A stretch of 7,154 bases of DNA, taken from assembly GCA_038216025.1 (NCBI GenBank), contig JBBQQK010000057.1, positions 1 to 7,154 of the forward strand, in the 5' to 3' direction. The DNA comes from JBBQQK01 sp038216025. GTDB lineage: Bacteria; Patescibacteriota; UBA1384; XYA2-FULL-43-10; 1-14-0-10-43-13. Every line of letters starts with the position of its first letter. Positions within the stretch are counted from its first letter, which is position 1. The notes beneath the pieces are model-generated. The model did no database searches, was not told the DNA's origin, and saw nothing but the letters and a program-made list of their open reading frames with translations. This document shows positions 1 to 5,421 of the stretch, piece after piece. A program made the translations under genes and the position numbers.

Positions 1-192
1 GGAGAACTGCGATCGACTCGCAGGAGTAAGATTGGCTACGTTGAAGAAAAAGAGACCAATCTTACTGTCGGTGCTGTTAAAAGTAGCGTTAAATGCGACG
101 AGAAGCCGAAGACCTGTCCCGAAGAGGGTCCTGGTCCCGGCGGCGGACCTTATTTACCACCGCCCGCTTCAGGGCCTGGCGGAGTTCGTTAG
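1..192 (+). CDS. C-terminal end of an unidentified protein (5' truncated by window edge)
   Basis: Frame 1 is open from the first base to a TAG at 190-192, giving the last 63 residues of a protein. The first half is charged (KIGYVEEKETNLTVGAVKSS); the tail has two cysteines and then turns Pro/Gly-rich (PGPGGGPYLPPPASGPGG). Such tails are common as flexible C-termini or linkers of secreted proteins, and the next gene is a secreted surface protein, so an exported product is possible but is inference only. I do not recognise the family. The reading frame ends just before two hairpins, which fits a real gene end. A competing frame starting at the TTG at 32 is preceded by AGGAG but encodes an Arg-rich peptide and ends inside the second hairpin, so it is less likely. 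Confidence 0.6.
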   Translation, partial: GELRSTRRSKIGYVEEKETNLTVGAVKSSVKCDEKPKTCPEEGPGPGGGPYLPPPASGPGGVR

Positions 193-207
193 ATTTCCTC
201 TAACACG

Positions 208-267
208 CGCTTCAAATAGAAGCGTACCCCAAACACGCTTCCTCGCTGCTTAATGCGGTGAGGAAGC
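208..267 (+). terminator. Two tandem hairpins after the truncated first gene
   Basis: The first hairpin pairs CGCTTC (208-213) with GAAGCG (219-224) around an AAATA loop. The second pairs 237-249 with 255-267: GCTTCCTC against GAGGAAGC, continued by five pairs of which two are G-U, around a TTAAT loop. The second is long enough for a transcription terminator, but the bases after it (CTCCTCTTAG) are only pyrimidine-rich rather than a clean T-run. It may therefore be a weak terminator or an mRNA 3'-end stabiliser. Confidence 0.55.
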
Positions 268-293
268 CTCCTCTTAGTCAGTAACCATACGGG

Positions 294-350
294 TTATTGC
301 ATAAGAAAGAGTAAATATTATTTAAGCTTGCCCAGAACGCTCTCGAGCGT
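294..350 (+). promoter_or_regulatory. Possible promoter and leader hairpin of the DUF11 gene
   Basis: TATTAT at 316-321 matches five of six -10 bases, but no good -35 lies at the right distance: TTGCAT at 297-302 is too close and TTATTG at 294-299 is a poor match. Downstream, ACGCT (337-341) pairs with AGCGT (346-350) around a CTCG loop, which would be a small hairpin in the 5' leader about 30 bases before the start codon. The promoter call is weak; the hairpin is directly visible. Confidence 0.3.
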
Positions 351-379
351 CCTCGCAACAAATTAACGAAAGGAAAGAA

Positions 380-1549
380 ATGAATCTTTCAAAATTGAGT
401 ATTAAAAAACTGTTTGCTTGTTTGGCGATTGCGGCAACTGTATTGATGCCTGCGATTGAAACAAAAGCTTCAGAGACGCCAAGATTCAACTTCATGGAAA
501 AAGATGTGAAGACTTTGCGAGGCGCAAACAGAACAAACGGAGAAACAGAGTGGAAAGCTTCCGTTTCCGGTAAACCCGGCGATGAATTCCGTGGTTTAGC
601 TTATATCCACAATGGAATTTTGAACTCGACAGCTAAAAATACAAAAGTAAAAGTTACTATTCCTGCGGAAACACAAAACAAAACTGCTACTATCACTGCT
701 ACTATTAGCGCTGACAATGCAGCAACAGTTACTGATACTATGACGGTTACTTTGACTGAGGATGCTCGTTTGGAATACATGCCTGGTTTTACAGGTTGGT
801 TTCCAACAAGAAATAGCTCAGCTACAACCGAATATCCTTTCCCAAATGGTCAAACTGGTAATGAAATCATTGCCAACGGAGTAAATGTTGGGGACGTAAA
901 CGGTTGTTGGGAGTATATTCAATATATTTCTTTCGGTTTTAGAGCTATTCCTAAACAGTTTCCAAATATAACCGTAGATAAATTAGTTAAAAACGTTACT
1001 TTGGATGAACATGCGTTCGTCGATAAGAACGAAGCTAGAGCAGGCGATACTCTTGAGTATCAAATCAATATCAAAAATACCGGTGCTGCAACTGCAGGCA
1101 GAGTAGTCTTGGTAGACGAGATCCCTGCAAATACCTCATATGTTGTCGGTTCGACCGTAGTTATAAGAAACGGTCATGAAAGCAACCCAGGTGATGTTAT
1201 TACCGGTGACGGTATAGTTATCAACGATCTGTGTGCTAATGAGACTGTAACTGTAAGGTTTAAGGTTAAAGTATCAGATAAGGTTTCTGAAGATTGTTGC
1301 TTAGTCAACAAGGCTAGGGTTTTCTTCAACAAAGTGGAAGCATCTGATATCGCTACCACATGTATCAAAAAGATAGTGAAGCCTGTTCAGCCTCCAGTTG
1401 GCCCTGCGCTTCCTGTCACCGGTGCTGCTTCAAACGTAGCAGTAACCCTTATGACTCTTTTGGCTGGATACTTTGTATACAGCATGAAGATGAAAAAATT
1501 ACGAGCTTCCACTGAAGCAGTAGTTTCAAGCGAACTTTTAGGTAAATAA
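380..1549 (+). CDS. Secreted DUF11-repeat surface protein with LPVTG-like C-terminal anchor
   Basis: This 389-residue protein has a signal peptide: basic start (KLSIKK), hydrophobic core at 11-25, likely cleavage after TKA at residue 30. Residues 37-190 look like an extracellular beta-rich module with many Thr/Ala/Asn. Residues 199-325 match the DUF11/CARDB-like pattern: DKNEARAGDTLEYQINIKNT followed by a DEIPANTSYV segment. The C-terminus has a Pro-rich linker (VKPVQPPVGPA), LPVTG at 344-348, a hydrophobic helix at about 351-369 and basic KMKKLR. This is the order seen in sortase substrates, although about 15 residues extend beyond the usual basic end. The likely role is a structural or adhesive surface protein, either sortase-linked or held by its C-terminal helix. 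The start is supported by AAAGGA at 369-374, five bases before ATG. It is apparently monocistronic, with a terminator at 1603-1645. Family-level assignment is fairly secure; the ligand and exact role are unknown. Confidence 0.85.
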   Translation: MNLSKLSIKKLFACLAIAATVLMPAIETKASETPRFNFMEKDVKTLRGANRTNGETEWKASVSGKPGDEFRGLAYIHNGILNSTAKNTKVKVTIPAETQNKTATITATISADNAATVTDTMTVTLTEDARLEYMPGFTGWFPTRNSSATTEYPFPNGQTGNEIIANGVNVGDVNGCWEYIQYISFGFRAIPKQFPNITVDKLVKNVTLDEHAFVDKNEARAGDTLEYQINIKNTGAATAGRVVLVDEIPANTSYVVGSTVVIRNGHESNPGDVITGDGIVINDLCANETVTVRFKVKVSDKVSEDCCLVNKARVFFNKVEASDIATTCIKKIVKPVQPPVGPALPVTGAASNVAVTLMTLLAGYFVYSMKMKKLRASTEAVVSSELLGK

Positions 1550-1558
1550 ATTTTATAC

Positions 1559-1594
1559 TTCGAGTATAATCGAGAAGTTCTCGATAAGCTCGAA
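1559..1594. other. Nested palindrome just after the DUF11 gene
   Basis: The core ATCGAGAAGTTCTCGAT (1569-1585) is a perfect 17-base palindrome around a central G. It is flanked by a second inverted pair, TTCGAG (1559-1564) and CTCGAA (1589-1594). It starts ten bases after the stop codon and precedes the real terminator. It could be an mRNA 3' hairpin or a protein-binding dyad; the sequence does not decide. Confidence 0.6.
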
Positions 1595-1602
1595 TAATAA
1601 TA

Positions 1603-1645
1603 AAAAAGCCCCGATCGAGCTCAATGAGCGAGAGAGGGGCTTTTT
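1603..1645 (+). terminator. Rho-independent terminator of the DUF11 gene
   Basis: AAAAAGCCCC (1603-1612) pairs perfectly with GGGGCTTTTT (1636-1645). A smaller inner stem GCTC/GAGC (1619-1622 and 1626-1629) sits in the loop. The A-run on the left arm and T-run on the right arm make it usable from both strands. Confidence 0.9.
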
Positions 1646-1769
1646 GTAATGAGATAGTGATTAGTCGATAGTCTTTAGTCGTAAGTCATAAGTCATAAGC
1701 AAGAATCAGCGCCCTAGTCCCTAATCTTTAATCCTTAGTTTTTAATTATTAATTAACCCTTGCCTGATA

Positions 1770-1803
1770 GATTGCCGCGCTCATTTCATTCGCTCGCAAT
1801 GAC
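1770..1803 (-). repeat. Partial copy of the CATTGCGAG palindromic repeat
   Basis: Read on the minus strand this begins GTCATTGCGAG and ends GCGCGGCAATC. Both blocks also occur in the complete element at 5422-5535 (GTCATTGCGAG at 5422-5432, GCGCGGCAATCT at 5484-5495). The second hairpin and right end of that element are missing, so this is a half copy. Repeats with this CATTGCGAG...GGCAATC layout are known as dispersed intergenic elements in many unrelated bacteria. Confidence 0.75.
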
Positions 1804-1897
1804 ACATTAATATAATGCTTATGGCTTATTGCTGACCTGCTGACTGTTTTATTGTTCGAGCGAGCATGGCGAGTCGAGAACTGCTGGTAATACTACA

Positions 1898-1925
1898 AAA
1901 TTACGAATAGACATAAATTACGAAT
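1898..1925. repeat. Short direct repeat, 11 bases with period 17
   Basis: AAATTACGAAT occurs at 1898-1908 and again at 1915-1925. It is one example of the local word duplication that fills this spacer and has no apparent function. Confidence 0.6.
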
Positions 1926-1965
1926 GAGGGACTGACCAACTGGCTGACTAGCTGATATTTTAATT

Positions 1966-2023
1966 TGTCATTTCGACCCATCGCGAGCACACCGATGGGT
2001 GTCTCGAGCGAGGCGAGAAATCC
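1966..2023 (+). repeat. Palindromic GTCATTTCGA...GCGAGAAATC intergenic repeat
   Basis: The element starts TTGTCATTTCGA and ends GCGAGAAATCC. ACCCATCG (1976-1983) pairs with CGATGGGT (1993-2000) around a nine-base loop, and the outer TTTCG and CGAGAAA give an imperfect terminal pairing. The GTCATTTCGA/GAGAAATC signature is that of another widespread dispersed repeat family, related in style to but different in sequence from the CATTGCGAG elements in this window. Confidence 0.7.
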
Positions 2024-2161
2024 TACCGCATGGAGTACAGACGATTTTAAAGAAAATCTTTTATCCTTCAATACACCACTGGGATGATATAGAGAATATA
2101 GCCATCAATTTATGACTTTACAACTTTATAACTTATTACTGAATGTGTTATTGTGTAGGAA

Positions 2162-3178
2162 ATGACTATACATGAAAGACTTGAGCAATTACGCTCGATT
2201 CTGAAAATTGAAGAGAAGAAAGATCGCATTAAGGTGATCTCAGAAGAGATGAATACGCCTGATTTTTGGCTTAATGAGGCCAATTCCCGCCTGAAGGCCA
2301 AGGAGCTCAAGAGTCTAGAGGAAGAGGCCCGAAAGTATGATGACCTATACGAAATGTCTCAAATCGCCACTGAAGAGGAAATGGAGGCATTAAAGGACGA
2401 GGTAGACAAGCTTGAGATATATGCCTATTTCAACGGCAAATACGATCACCATAACGCAATTCTCAATTTCTTTGCCGGAGCAGGAGGAGACGACGCGCAA
2501 GATTGGACCGAGATGCTGCTGCGGATGTACTTGCGCTGGGCTGAAAACAACGGTGTGACTGCGGTAGTATTGGATGAGTCCCGCGGAAATATTGCTGGTC
2601 TTAAAAGCGCTACTGTCGAGCTCACTGGCGATTTTACCTACGGTAAGCTCAAGGGTGAATTTGGCGTTCATCGTTTGGTAAGACAGTCACCTTTCAATGC
2701 TAAGGCGCTGCGACAGACATCTTTCGCCCTTGTGGAAGTAATGCCTGATATCGAAACCGAAACTGAAGTTAAAATTGATCCTAAAGATTTAAAAATAGAT
2801 GTGTTTCATTCGGGCGGGGCAGGAGGCCAGAGCGTAAATACAACTGATTCGGCTGTTCGCGTCAAGCATCTGCCGACCGGAATCACTGTTTCTTGTCAAA
2901 ACGAGCGCAGTCAACTCCAAAACAAAGAGGTGGCTATGCGTGTTTTACGTTCAAAATTGGTGGCATTGTTGTTGCAACAGCAAAAAGAGAAAATAGAGGA
3001 AATAAGAGGCGACTTCTCAGCACCGGAATGGGGCAATCAAATACGCTCCTATGTTCTTCATCCTTATAAAATGGTTAAAGATCATCGAACCGATTTTGAA
3101 TCAAAAAACCCAGATGCTGTGCTCGGTGGAGATATCAATGGGTTTATTGAAAGCGAATTAAAATATTTCACTAAGTAA
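2162..3178 (+). CDS. prfB: Peptide chain release factor 2 (RF2)
   Basis: RF2 recognises UGA and UAA stop codons on the ribosome and triggers release of the finished peptide. All RF2 hallmarks are visible: the acidic coiled-coil N-terminal domain (residues 1-85), AGAGGDDAQDWTEMLLRMYL at 105-124, the stop-codon-reading tripeptide SPF at 176-178 (RF1 would have PxT), and the catalytic loop GGAGGQSVN at 218-226 with GGQ at 221-223. At 338 residues it lacks roughly a dozen N-terminal residues compared with E. coli RF2. The programmed +1 frameshift that regulates many prfB genes is absent: the matching region reads LRSILKIEEKK with no CTT-TGA site. The ATG at 2162 has AGGA only one base upstream, an unusually tight spacing, and an in-frame TAG at 2156 prevents an extension. 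It heads a likely operon with the protease and ybaB genes, with a 63-base gap and no terminator seen. Confidence 0.95.
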   Translation: MTIHERLEQLRSILKIEEKKDRIKVISEEMNTPDFWLNEANSRLKAKELKSLEEEARKYDDLYEMSQIATEEEMEALKDEVDKLEIYAYFNGKYDHHNAILNFFAGAGGDDAQDWTEMLLRMYLRWAENNGVTAVVLDESRGNIAGLKSATVELTGDFTYGKLKGEFGVHRLVRQSPFNAKALRQTSFALVEVMPDIETETEVKIDPKDLKIDVFHSGGAGGQSVNTTDSAVRVKHLPTGITVSCQNERSQLQNKEVAMRVLRSKLVALLLQQQKEKIEEIRGDFSAPEWGNQIRSYVLHPYKMVKDHRTDFESKNPDAVLGGDINGFIESELKYFTK

Positions 3179-3241
3179 AATCAATAAGCTAGCCGAAGAA
3201 TTTAGATTAACCTGTGGAAAATATTGGCATAAAGGAGGGGT

Positions 3242-4012
3242 GTGGATAAGCTTAAAAATATACTATTGGACATTTCGGATCGAATTAAAGTCGATTCGAT
3301 AAAATTTCCTCAGTTTTCGCTCGATTCCAAGGGTACTCAATTGCTGATTTTTGTGCTTGCCATTATTGTTTTATCGTGGCTCATTAATTTTTTACTATTT
3401 CGTTCGGTTTTTGGAAGCAAGTACAGGCTTTTTGTTGCGCCAGGAGTGGTTTTGCACGAATGGTCACACGCTTTCTTCTGCTTGATTACCGGCGCCAAGA
3501 TAAAAAAGATAGCATTGTTTGAAAAAGAAGGCGGCTATGTAGAGCACGAGAAGTCAAAATTACCCGTTTTTGGCCAAATATTGATCTCTTTCGCTCCGTT
3601 TATGTTCGGATCAGTGGCAATTTATTTCCTTGCCAAGTTACTTGGCTTCTCAAGTATGCCGTTTAGTTTTGAATTGAGCTCGCAGCCATATTCTATTTGG
3701 AACTCAATCATGCCGTCGCTTGCTAATTATGATTATATGAAGTGGCAAAATTGGGCTGTGCTTTACTTGGTCCTCTCGATCGCAGTAACAATGACCCCAA
3801 GCAGAAAAGATTTTGAAAATGTGATTCTTTCGGTAATATTCGTTATTTTGGCAGCTTTGGCAGTTTATCAGTTTGTTCCTTATAATTTTTCAGCTATGAT
3901 AATGCCTGACAGACTATTAGCTTTGTTGACCACGACAGTATTTTTATTGATTTTGAGCTTGGGTTTCAGTATAGTAGTTTATGTCTTATCACGGATCGTT
4001 AGTCGCAAATAA
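3242..4012 (+). CDS. Integral-membrane zinc metalloprotease-like protein (HEWSH motif)
   Basis: This 256-residue protein has about six hydrophobic segments (roughly 33-53, 62-82, 108-134, 169-184, 193-212, 225-252). The zinc-protease signature HEWSH is at 72-76, within the second segment (PGVVLHEWSHAFFCLITGAK), as in intramembrane M50/site-2-protease-like families. The classical second M50 motif (N-x-x-P...DGG) is not present. TPSRKD at 185-190, after the fourth segment, could supply the third zinc ligand through Asp190, as in M50-like families with a PSxxD-type motif; this is inference. The substrate is unknown; cleavage of a membrane-bound regulator or signal peptide is a family-level expectation only. 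The start is GTG, preceded by a strong AAAGGAGG (3231-3238) at a short three-base spacing. It sits between prfB and ybaB, 36 bases before the latter, so it is probably cotranscribed. Confidence 0.75.
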   Translation: MDKLKNILLDISDRIKVDSIKFPQFSLDSKGTQLLIFVLAIIVLSWLINFLLFRSVFGSKYRLFVAPGVVLHEWSHAFFCLITGAKIKKIALFEKEGGYVEHEKSKLPVFGQILISFAPFMFGSVAIYFLAKLLGFSSMPFSFELSSQPYSIWNSIMPSLANYDYMKWQNWAVLYLVLSIAVTMTPSRKDFENVILSVIFVILAALAVYQFVPYNFSAMIMPDRLLALLTTTVFLLILSLGFSIVVYVLSRIVSRK

Positions 4013-4048
4013 ATTTTATAACTGGGGATTTATTCCTGAAAGGATCTT

Positions 4049-4357
4049 ATGGTTGATTTTTCAAAAGCTAAAGAGCTTTACGAGTTACAAAAAAAAGCTA
4101 GAAAATTACAAAAAGAACTGAAAGAAACTGAAGTAGAGGCCAAATCAAGCAACGGTTGGGTGACTGCTGTTTTTAATGGCGAGCAGCATTTAGTTGATAT
4201 TAAAATTACCGACGAAGCATTTGAGTCAGGGGATAGGAAGCAACTGGAAAAAGATCTTAAAAATACGATTTCACAAGGCATCTCACGCACTCAGGCTTAT
4301 GCAGCAGAGAAAATGAAGGAAATTGCAGGGAATTTAAATATCCCAGGATTGGGATAG
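4049..4357 (+). CDS. ybaB: YbaB/EbfC-family nucleoid-associated protein
   Basis: The product is a 102-residue protein of normal length for the YbaB/EbfC family, small dimeric DNA-binding proteins that coat the nucleoid. The family pattern is clear: an N-terminal basic helix rich in Lys/Gln/Glu (residues 5-33), a central beta strand pair (GWVTAVFNGEQHLVDIKI at 36-53), then EAFESGDRKQLEKDLKNTIS and a C-terminal helix ending in the typical GLNxPG-like tail (GNLNIPGLG). AAAGGA (4039-4044) precedes the ATG by four bases. Two tandem TAG stops end it. In many bacteria ybaB lies between dnaX and recR; here neither is adjacent and the gene closes the prfB-protease cluster. Confidence 0.92.
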   Translation: MVDFSKAKELYELQKKARKLQKELKETEVEAKSSNGWVTAVFNGEQHLVDIKITDEAFESGDRKQLEKDLKNTISQGISRTQAYAAEKMKEIAGNLNIPGLG

Positions 4358-4361
4358 TAGA

Positions 4362-4400
4362 TCAAAAAATAAGGATTAAGTAGTAAATATTAAGAATTAA
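4362..4400. repeat. Degenerate TTAAG/GGATTAAG word repeats
   Basis: The stretch is assembled from variants of AAGGATTAAG, AATATTAAG and GAATTAAG. Its reverse complement has the same words (TTAATCCTTA, TTAAT) that fill 1721-1756, so the same kind of low-complexity drift appears at both sites in opposite orientation. Confidence 0.5.
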
Positions 4401-4418
4401 GTGCTCGTTATATGAAGC

Positions 4419-4444
4419 GCGCCCCGATCGACTGATCGGGGCGC
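4419..4444. terminator. Strong GC hairpin between convergent genes
   Basis: GCGCCCCGATC (4419-4429) pairs perfectly with GATCGGGGCGC (4434-4444) around a GACT tetraloop. It lies between the ends of ybaB (+) and the 127-residue gene (-), where a two-way terminator is expected. Neither strand has a T-run after it, so it may act by blocking 3' exonucleases or by a factor-assisted mechanism rather than as a classical intrinsic terminator. Confidence 0.65.
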
Positions 4445-4463
4445 TATGTAATCGGACTACAGA

Positions 4464-4847
4464 TTAAAGAAGCTTATTTGCTGCGGACAGCTGGTTAGCA
4501 GCTCCTTCTAGAAGCGACTTAATAGTAACAATGTTTACTTGTTGAGCATTCTCCTCGACATAAGGAGAGACTTTCGTGATGAGCCAAGGGGGATCATCCT
4601 CGTTCTTTTTGCGATTATTCTCAATCACTTCGCATAGAAATAGCTCATTCCCATTTGAGTATGAGTTGGTGATGAAAGCGGCGGAGGCGCCAACTGCGAC
4701 TACTCCATCGTTTTTTCCTACGGCATCTGCCGCAGAAACCAGGACTTTTCCTTTCAGGAATTTGAGATCCCTGTGGTCGTACATGGCGGGGATGAAGAAT
4801 ACACAAATACAAAGGTCTTTTTCCGGATCAATCATTAACATTGACAA
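4464..4847 (-). CDS. Small protein of unknown function (127 residues)
   Basis: I do not recognise this protein. It has no signal peptide or clear membrane helix. The first half is hydrophobic and probably beta-rich (DLCICVFFIPAMYD, then GKVLVSAADAVGKNDGVVAV at 33-52), with an Ala/Gly-rich stretch at 50-58. A charged segment follows (ENNRKKNEDDPPW, 76-88), and a C-terminal helix with Leu/Ala spacing occupies 106-127. The start is TTG at 4847: GGAGG lies seven bases upstream (4855-4859), while the in-frame ATG two codons later is 13 bases away. It has its own promoter (4880-4908), so it is probably monocistronic. An overlapping plus-strand frame at 4576-4863 lacks comparable signals. A cytosolic location is inferred. 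Confidence 0.7.
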   Translation of the reverse strand: MSMLMIDPEKDLCICVFFIPAMYDHRDLKFLKGKVLVSAADAVGKNDGVVAVGASAAFITNSYSNGNELFLCEVIENNRKKNEDDPPWLITKVSPYVEENAQQVNIVTIKSLLEGAANQLSAANKLL

Positions 4848-4879
4848 CGTTCTGCCTCCATAAAAAAAGATTTAATCTA

Positions 4880-4908
4880 TTTATACCACGTGGATTGTAT
4901 ATCTCCAA
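4880..4908 (-). promoter_or_regulatory. Promoter of the 127-residue gene (extended -10 type)
   Basis: On the minus strand, TTGGAG (4908-4903) is followed by a 17-base spacer and TATAAA (4885-4880). TGG stands directly before the -10, giving an extended TGN element. The expected RNA start is near 4873, about 14 bases before the GGAGG ribosome site. The -35 is only a partial match (TTG). Confidence 0.65.
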
Positions 4909-4912
4909 TCCA
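4891..4912. promoter_or_regulatory. Operator-like inverted repeat over the -35 region
   Basis: TGGATTG (4891-4897) and CAATCCA (4906-4912) form a 7-base inverted repeat with an 8-base spacer, covering the -35 and most of the promoter spacer of the 127-residue gene. An adjoining perfect palindrome CCACGTGG (4886-4893) abuts the -10. Position and symmetry suggest a repressor site, but no regulator is identified. Confidence 0.4.
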
Positions 4913-4967
4913 AGCAGTACTGAAGAATTTGTAGATACTGCCCTTAGCTATCCGATCGAAACTGTCA

Positions 4968-5336
4968 CTATATCAGTTCCATTCGTTCATACCTCCTGAT
5001 ACTTTTGCTGTCGATTCTGCAAGTGTAGAGCGGACAGCGTTTGTCGTCGTGTTGAGACTCTTGATTGTAGGTGAGATTTTTCATCAACGATGCCATGACT
5101 ATGAATTCGCCGACTTCACGTTGTGCTACTGCAAGCAATGTTGACGTGCTTCTTTTAGGAAGCAGAACTTTGCTTCCGATTGCGAATTCCAGGTATGGCT
5201 GTCGAATTTCTCCGATGAGATAATACAAGTCTTCGTTTTCAAGACGGTCGCGGTTGATTCTTACCTTGACCTCTACCAATCTTGGTCCCATGCCTTCGCC
5301 AAAGTCCTCGATGCCATTTTTGTCGTATATTGACAT
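4968..5336 (-). CDS. Small protein of unknown function (122 residues)
   Basis: I do not recognise this protein. It is soluble-looking and charged: an acidic N-terminus (YDKNGIEDFGEGMG), a likely beta strand (PRLVEVKVRINRD, 18-30), an ENEDLYYLIGEIRQPYLEFA segment, then GSKVLLPKRSTSTLLAVAQ at 54-72. A basic C-terminus with two close cysteines (CPLYTC, 101-106) ends in RRYERMELI. There is no signal peptide or membrane helix. The ATG at 5336 is chosen because AGGAG lies five bases before it; the frame is also open to a TTG at 5354, but that codon has no ribosome site. It has its own promoter (5370-5398) and is followed by 120 bases before the next minus-strand gene. CPLYTC could bind metal or form a disulfide, but a single pair is weak evidence. 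Confidence 0.72.
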   Translation of the reverse strand: MSIYDKNGIEDFGEGMGPRLVEVKVRINRDRLENEDLYYLIGEIRQPYLEFAIGSKVLLPKRSTSTLLAVAQREVGEFIVMASLMKNLTYNQESQHDDKRCPLYTCRIDSKSIRRYERMELI

Positions 5337-5369
5337 ATTCTCTCCTTGCCACAATTGCGGCGAGATATA

Positions 5370-5398
5370 TTTATATCACATTCATTAGGTTTTGTCAC
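5370..5398 (-). promoter_or_regulatory. Promoter of the 122-residue gene (near-consensus, extended -10)
   Basis: On the minus strand, GTGACA (5398-5393, five of six consensus bases) is followed by 17 bases and TATAAA (5375-5370), with TGA forming an extended -10. The expected start is near 5363, giving a leader of about 27 bases that contains the AGGAG ribosome site. Confidence 0.8.
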
Positions 5399-5421
5399 AC
5401 GGATGAAATTAACGGCTCGCT

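Larger units (their letters stand above)
1646..2161. other. Long non-coding spacer rich in repeat remnants, upstream of prfB
   Basis: No credible gene lies here. From 1658 to about 1757 the DNA is built from degenerate copies of short words (variants of TAGTC, AAGTCATAAG, TAATC and TTAAT). CTGAC-type words recur around 1831-1845 and 1931-1954. Three better-defined repeats are listed separately at 1770-1803, 1898-1925 and 1966-2023. GATTTT/AAAATC (2043-2058) followed by TTTTATC forms a weak AT-only hairpin. The prfB promoter should lie in 2060-2161: TGATATAGA at 2085-2093 resembles an extended -10, and TATAAC at 2127-2132 is another -10 candidate. Neither has a good -35, so I do not call a promoter. 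Confidence 0.6.

Noticed and set aside
32..253. 73-residue frame from a TTG start with AGGAG upstream
   Set aside because: It is Arg-rich and low in acidic residues, ends inside a hairpin loop, and overlaps the more protein-like frame 1 that is open from the first base.
1646..2161. Possible CRISPR-like or tandem-repeat array in the long spacer
   Set aside because: The words are degenerate, of unequal spacing and without constant-length spacers.
2143..2175. Short frame ATG...TGA just before prfB as a possible RF2 frameshift leader
   Set aside because: The stop context (ACA TGA A) is not slippery, the AGGA spacing is wrong, and the real RF2 frame is complete from the ATG at 2162.
4576..4863. 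95-residue plus-strand frame opposite the 127-residue gene
   Set aside because: It has no ribosome site or promoter, whereas the minus-strand frame is longer and has both.
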